64,000 nucleotides of DNA, taken from assembly GCF_024713945.1 (NCBI RefSeq), contig NC_134684.1:1283001-1347000 (forward strand). The letters run 5' to 3'. Source of the DNA: Dermatophagoides farinae. Its lineage: Eukaryota > Arthropoda > Arachnida > Sarcoptiformes > Pyroglyphidae. Positions 61,251 to 64,000 of this stretch are shown piece by piece (within the stretch, counting starts at the first letter, position 1; each line of letters starts with the position of its first letter). A program made the position numbers and the translations under genes. Under the pieces are notes generated by a model that did not search any database, had not been told where the DNA came from, and was given only the letters and a program-made list of their open reading frames with translations.

Positions 61251-63859
61251 TTATTGCTGTTTTGTTATGGTTCCTGGTTCACAATAATAACGACCTAATG
61301 AATGAATGAATGAGAATTTAATATTTTTTTGTGTAAAAGTATTGATTATTATAATAATAATAAAAATTTACCTGAACAAAATTGTCGTTTGACTAATGAT
61401 AAACGATAACCACTGCCAATCAATTCAAAATCCACACCGGAAAGAATCGTATCAGCACATTGAAATTGTACATACACCGATGATGGACATGAAGGACCAC
61501 CATTGGAAATATCGAATTTAGCTCTGATTGAACCAAGACCAGAATTCTCTGTTGTTTGTGATATTTCAGGATATTTCCATGTTGCTTGTTTAGTAAGCGA
61601 ATCCCTATATTTTTATTGAATAATATTCATGGTTATAAAGATAAGAATAAAAAAAACTGGCTACACAAACCATTTGCCAAACGGTTGTGAAACCATCGAA
61701 ATAACATTCGAATCAATGTTGGCCGTAAACAGAACATTTCGTAATGGATGTGGAGCTACCGAGAAAGCTGATGGATTATATTTGTAATCAATCTTTAAAT
61801 TGGTTTGATTTTCATCATATTTCCAATGAGAAACTATTTGTAATGGAGCATTTTTTGCTCCATACTTTGATTGAACTTGATATTTAACAATATCCAGATT
61901 ATAATATCGTGCATTCGGTGTTTGATCATGTAAACGTTTGATTGTCGTTTGTAGATTATTCATGTTCACTTCATAAGTATTATAATCATCTTTTGTATCA
62001 ACTCTAAGCGAGAAAAATTAAAATTTTTTTTCATGAGAAATCTTTTTACACAAACATCTGAATAATAAATGAAAACTTACTGTTCGATAAGATCTTTTGA
62101 AAGAATTATTTTTTCCAAACATTTCTTATGTTTTAATTTGAATGTCAATTGAGGTAAATAAGGATTCGTGGTTAGCACTTGTATTATACCGGCTGAAAAA
62201 GCAATCTTAATACAACCGATAATTGTTATTCTAGAAAGATTCTCATCCATCCCTTTAAAACAGGAACCAACAGATTCTTGAAAAGCTAATGCAACAGGAA
62301 TTGTATCAGACATTCCAATCGTTAATGGTGATGAATCACGTGATGAACAAAGAGATATCGGTGTCATACGGAAATCACTGGATAGGGAAATTATACTTTC
62401 AGCTCGCGACATCATTCCATTCATTGTCATTGATGATGATGATGATGATGATGTTGTTTGTTGTGATTTATATAGTTGATGATGATGATGATGCTGAGGA
62501 AGCGGTGGTGGTTGTTGAGGTTTATAGATACTGAATGAATTCGTATTGAATGATGAGGCCGAAGTAGATTTTGGCATTAAACACGATAAGGTCGACGAAG
62601 GGTTCGATGTCGTCGTCAAAATCGATGCAGACATTGATGACGAATGGCAATTAGTATCGGAACTTTTAGGTGGCAATGGCAAAACATTGAATGTAGATGT
62701 TGATGGTGTCGCAGTATCGGAAGTTTTAATTGGCTCGCTATCGCTTGTTTTCAATGAAGATTCATTGGTTATCGATAATTCACTAAAGGCAGCATAACGA
62801 TCAATTTTCGTAGACATTATTGGTGTGCTCAATGAATCGCTTGTTTTTGCTACAGTAGTTGTCATGGAATTCGAATCATTCGATTGTTGTGATGTTTTAG
62901 GTGGGTCTGAAAACAGATTGAATAAATCGTTTGTTTTATTGAAACCTGAATTACTAAATGATGAAGATGGTGTTGAACGTTCTTGATTCAATGATGGTGA
63001 TGAATTGGTCGATTCACGTGAACGACGGCTCGTATTTGATGATGGTGCCAATGTAAGAGCAGCAGCGCTAAGCATCAATTGTTGATTATCAACCATCGAT
63101 ACTGTAGACAAAGGATTGATTTTAACAAAAATTTTCTTTTCTTTTTCATCCGCATCAGAATCTGAATCACTACTGGAAAAGCTTTCATCTTTAACCGGAT
63201 CAGGTGGTCGAATCGTATAGCCCTCGGAATCAATCATTAATTCTTTTCGATTAATGCTATTGCCATTATCATTCATTGACATGAAACCTGCACTAGCATT
63301 GTCCAATTTACCGATACCAGTTTTTAAACTATTTTGCGATTCTTCATCCAAATCTTTTTGTTTATTTTTATTTTTCTTTTCTTTTCTGCCACGTAAAAAC
63401 CCTAAAATTCAAAGAGAACAAATGGATAAGTTACTCTTGTTAAAATTTCGATATGTCAAAATTAAAAAAAATGAGAAGAGAAAGGAAAAGTAAAAAAAAG
63501 AAGAATTTGTGATAGTAGAAACAAAAATTCATGTTTGTGTTAGCCAGAATATTCTATTCTAATCTAAAAAACTAAATTGTTTCGAAATTAATTTACATTT
63601 AGATGTTCGACTCAGCGTAAGATGATGATGGTGATGATGGATAAGATCAGGAAAACTTTTATGATGATCTTTTGATGACGATGATGATGATTTTGTATCA
63701 CCAAGCATGGCACTGTTGTTGTTGTTGTTGTTTTGATTATAATTCGATTGTGAAACAAAACCTTCTAATGAATTGATTGTTGAATAACACTTTGGATAAC
63801 TTTTAATTGGATCATCTTTGTCATCATAGGCCAATTTTTCTGGCTCTAATTTTACATTA
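61251..63859 (-). CDS. FCHo: FCHo (F-BAR/muniscin endocytic adaptor), C-terminal part; runs off the right edge
   Basis: Exons seen: about 63,597-63,845 (5' limit uncertain), 62,081-63,401, 61,671-62,003, 61,372-61,604 and 61,251-61,294. The second begins FLRGRKEKK and holds the family motif SEGYTIRPPDP, then a Ser/Thr/Pro-rich disordered linker of about 270 residues (SRAESIISLSS near its end) that in this family binds and activates AP-2. From DTIPVALAFQESVGSCFKGM on comes the mu-homology domain: SAGIIQVLTTNP, ARYYNLDIVKYQVQ, LKIDYKYNPSA, ATWKYPEISQTTENSGLGSI and LSGVDFELIGSGYRLSLVK. It ends QFCSGRYYCEPGTITKQQ after the last splice. FCHo proteins start clathrin-coated pits by bending membrane and recruiting Eps15/AP-2. 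The F-BAR domain is expected right of 64,000. SGIP1 (no F-BAR) is the alternative; the linker resembles FCHO more. Confidence 0.9.
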
Positions 63860-64000
63860 CGAACAGGATATATATAGAATAGAAAAAAGGGAAAATAAAA
63901 AATAGATAGAACAAAGAGATAAACCAGCAAAACGATAAAAAAAAACCATCACAATAAACAAATAGATTGAAAAAAGAAGAACGGAATACGAATTTTAAGG

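Noticed and set aside
62289-62797. Plus-strand frames opposite FCHo
   Set aside because: Antisense shadows of the Ser/Thr-rich FCHo linker exon.
1-64000. Regular (CA)n and (GAT)n arrays as a CRISPR-like or satellite structure
   Set aside because: They are simple microsatellites without spacers or higher-order periodicity.
1-64000. tRNA genes (looked for GGTTCGAAnCC-type T-loops)
   Set aside because: The only GGTTCG stretch (20,709-20,732) belongs to the hAT MITE palindrome; no cloverleaf was found by eye.

Overview
Kind of organism. This is nuclear DNA from an animal, most likely an arthropod. Genes are split by short introns with GT/AG ends, the set of genes is metazoan (alkylglycerol monooxygenase, ANP32, mitochondrial malonyl transacylase, coronin, an FCHo muniscin, a ZEB/zfh1-like factor), and the DNA is AT-rich and crowded with short tandem repeats: (CA)n, (GAT)n, (CAA)n, (CT)n, A/T runs. 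An astigmatid mite such as a dust or mange mite would fit, but that is inference from style, not proof. I saw no bacterial operon, rRNA, tRNA or CRISPR array.

Layout. The window has two halves. Positions 1 to about 42,900 are nearly gene-free. The clearest coding sequence there is a single minus-strand first coding exon (31,971-32,277) ending in the NuRD-recruiting peptide KRRKQANPR typical of ZEB/zfh1-type zinc-finger repressors. Its donor points left and no zinc-finger exon is seen, so most or all of 1-31,970 is probably one very large first intron. This intron holds microsatellites plus a few islands of ordinary-looking sequence with clusters of CAGGTA/G and ACGTG motifs that could be enhancers. 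A weaker two-exon small gene candidate lies at 40,017-40,384 (minus). Two diverged copies of one ~1 kb repeat lie in opposite orientation at 20.1-21.1 kb and 41.25-42.15 kb; the left copy carries a 118-bp hAT-type MITE that the right copy lacks.

Positions 42,931-64,000 are gene-dense. In order: a minus-strand one-pass membrane protein with a cysteine-rich ectodomain and PPPRY tail motif; AGMO (minus); ANP32 (minus); an unassigned four-pass membrane protein (plus); MCAT (plus, one exon); coronin (minus, convergent with MCAT, with a likely second upstream first exon); and the 3' part of an FCHo gene (minus, running off the right edge). The exon junctions given here were worked out by eye from GT/AG sites and reading-frame continuity.

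How they work together. These genes are not a pathway; they are ordinary neighbours. AGMO acts on ether lipids at the ER, MCAT feeds mitochondrial fatty-acid synthesis, coronin and FCHo act on cortical actin and early clathrin-coated pits, ANP32 is a nuclear chaperone/phosphatase regulator, and the ZEB-like factor is a transcriptional repressor. The most unusual parts are the huge regulatory-looking intron and the inverted repeat pair with its MITE insertion and possible excision scar.
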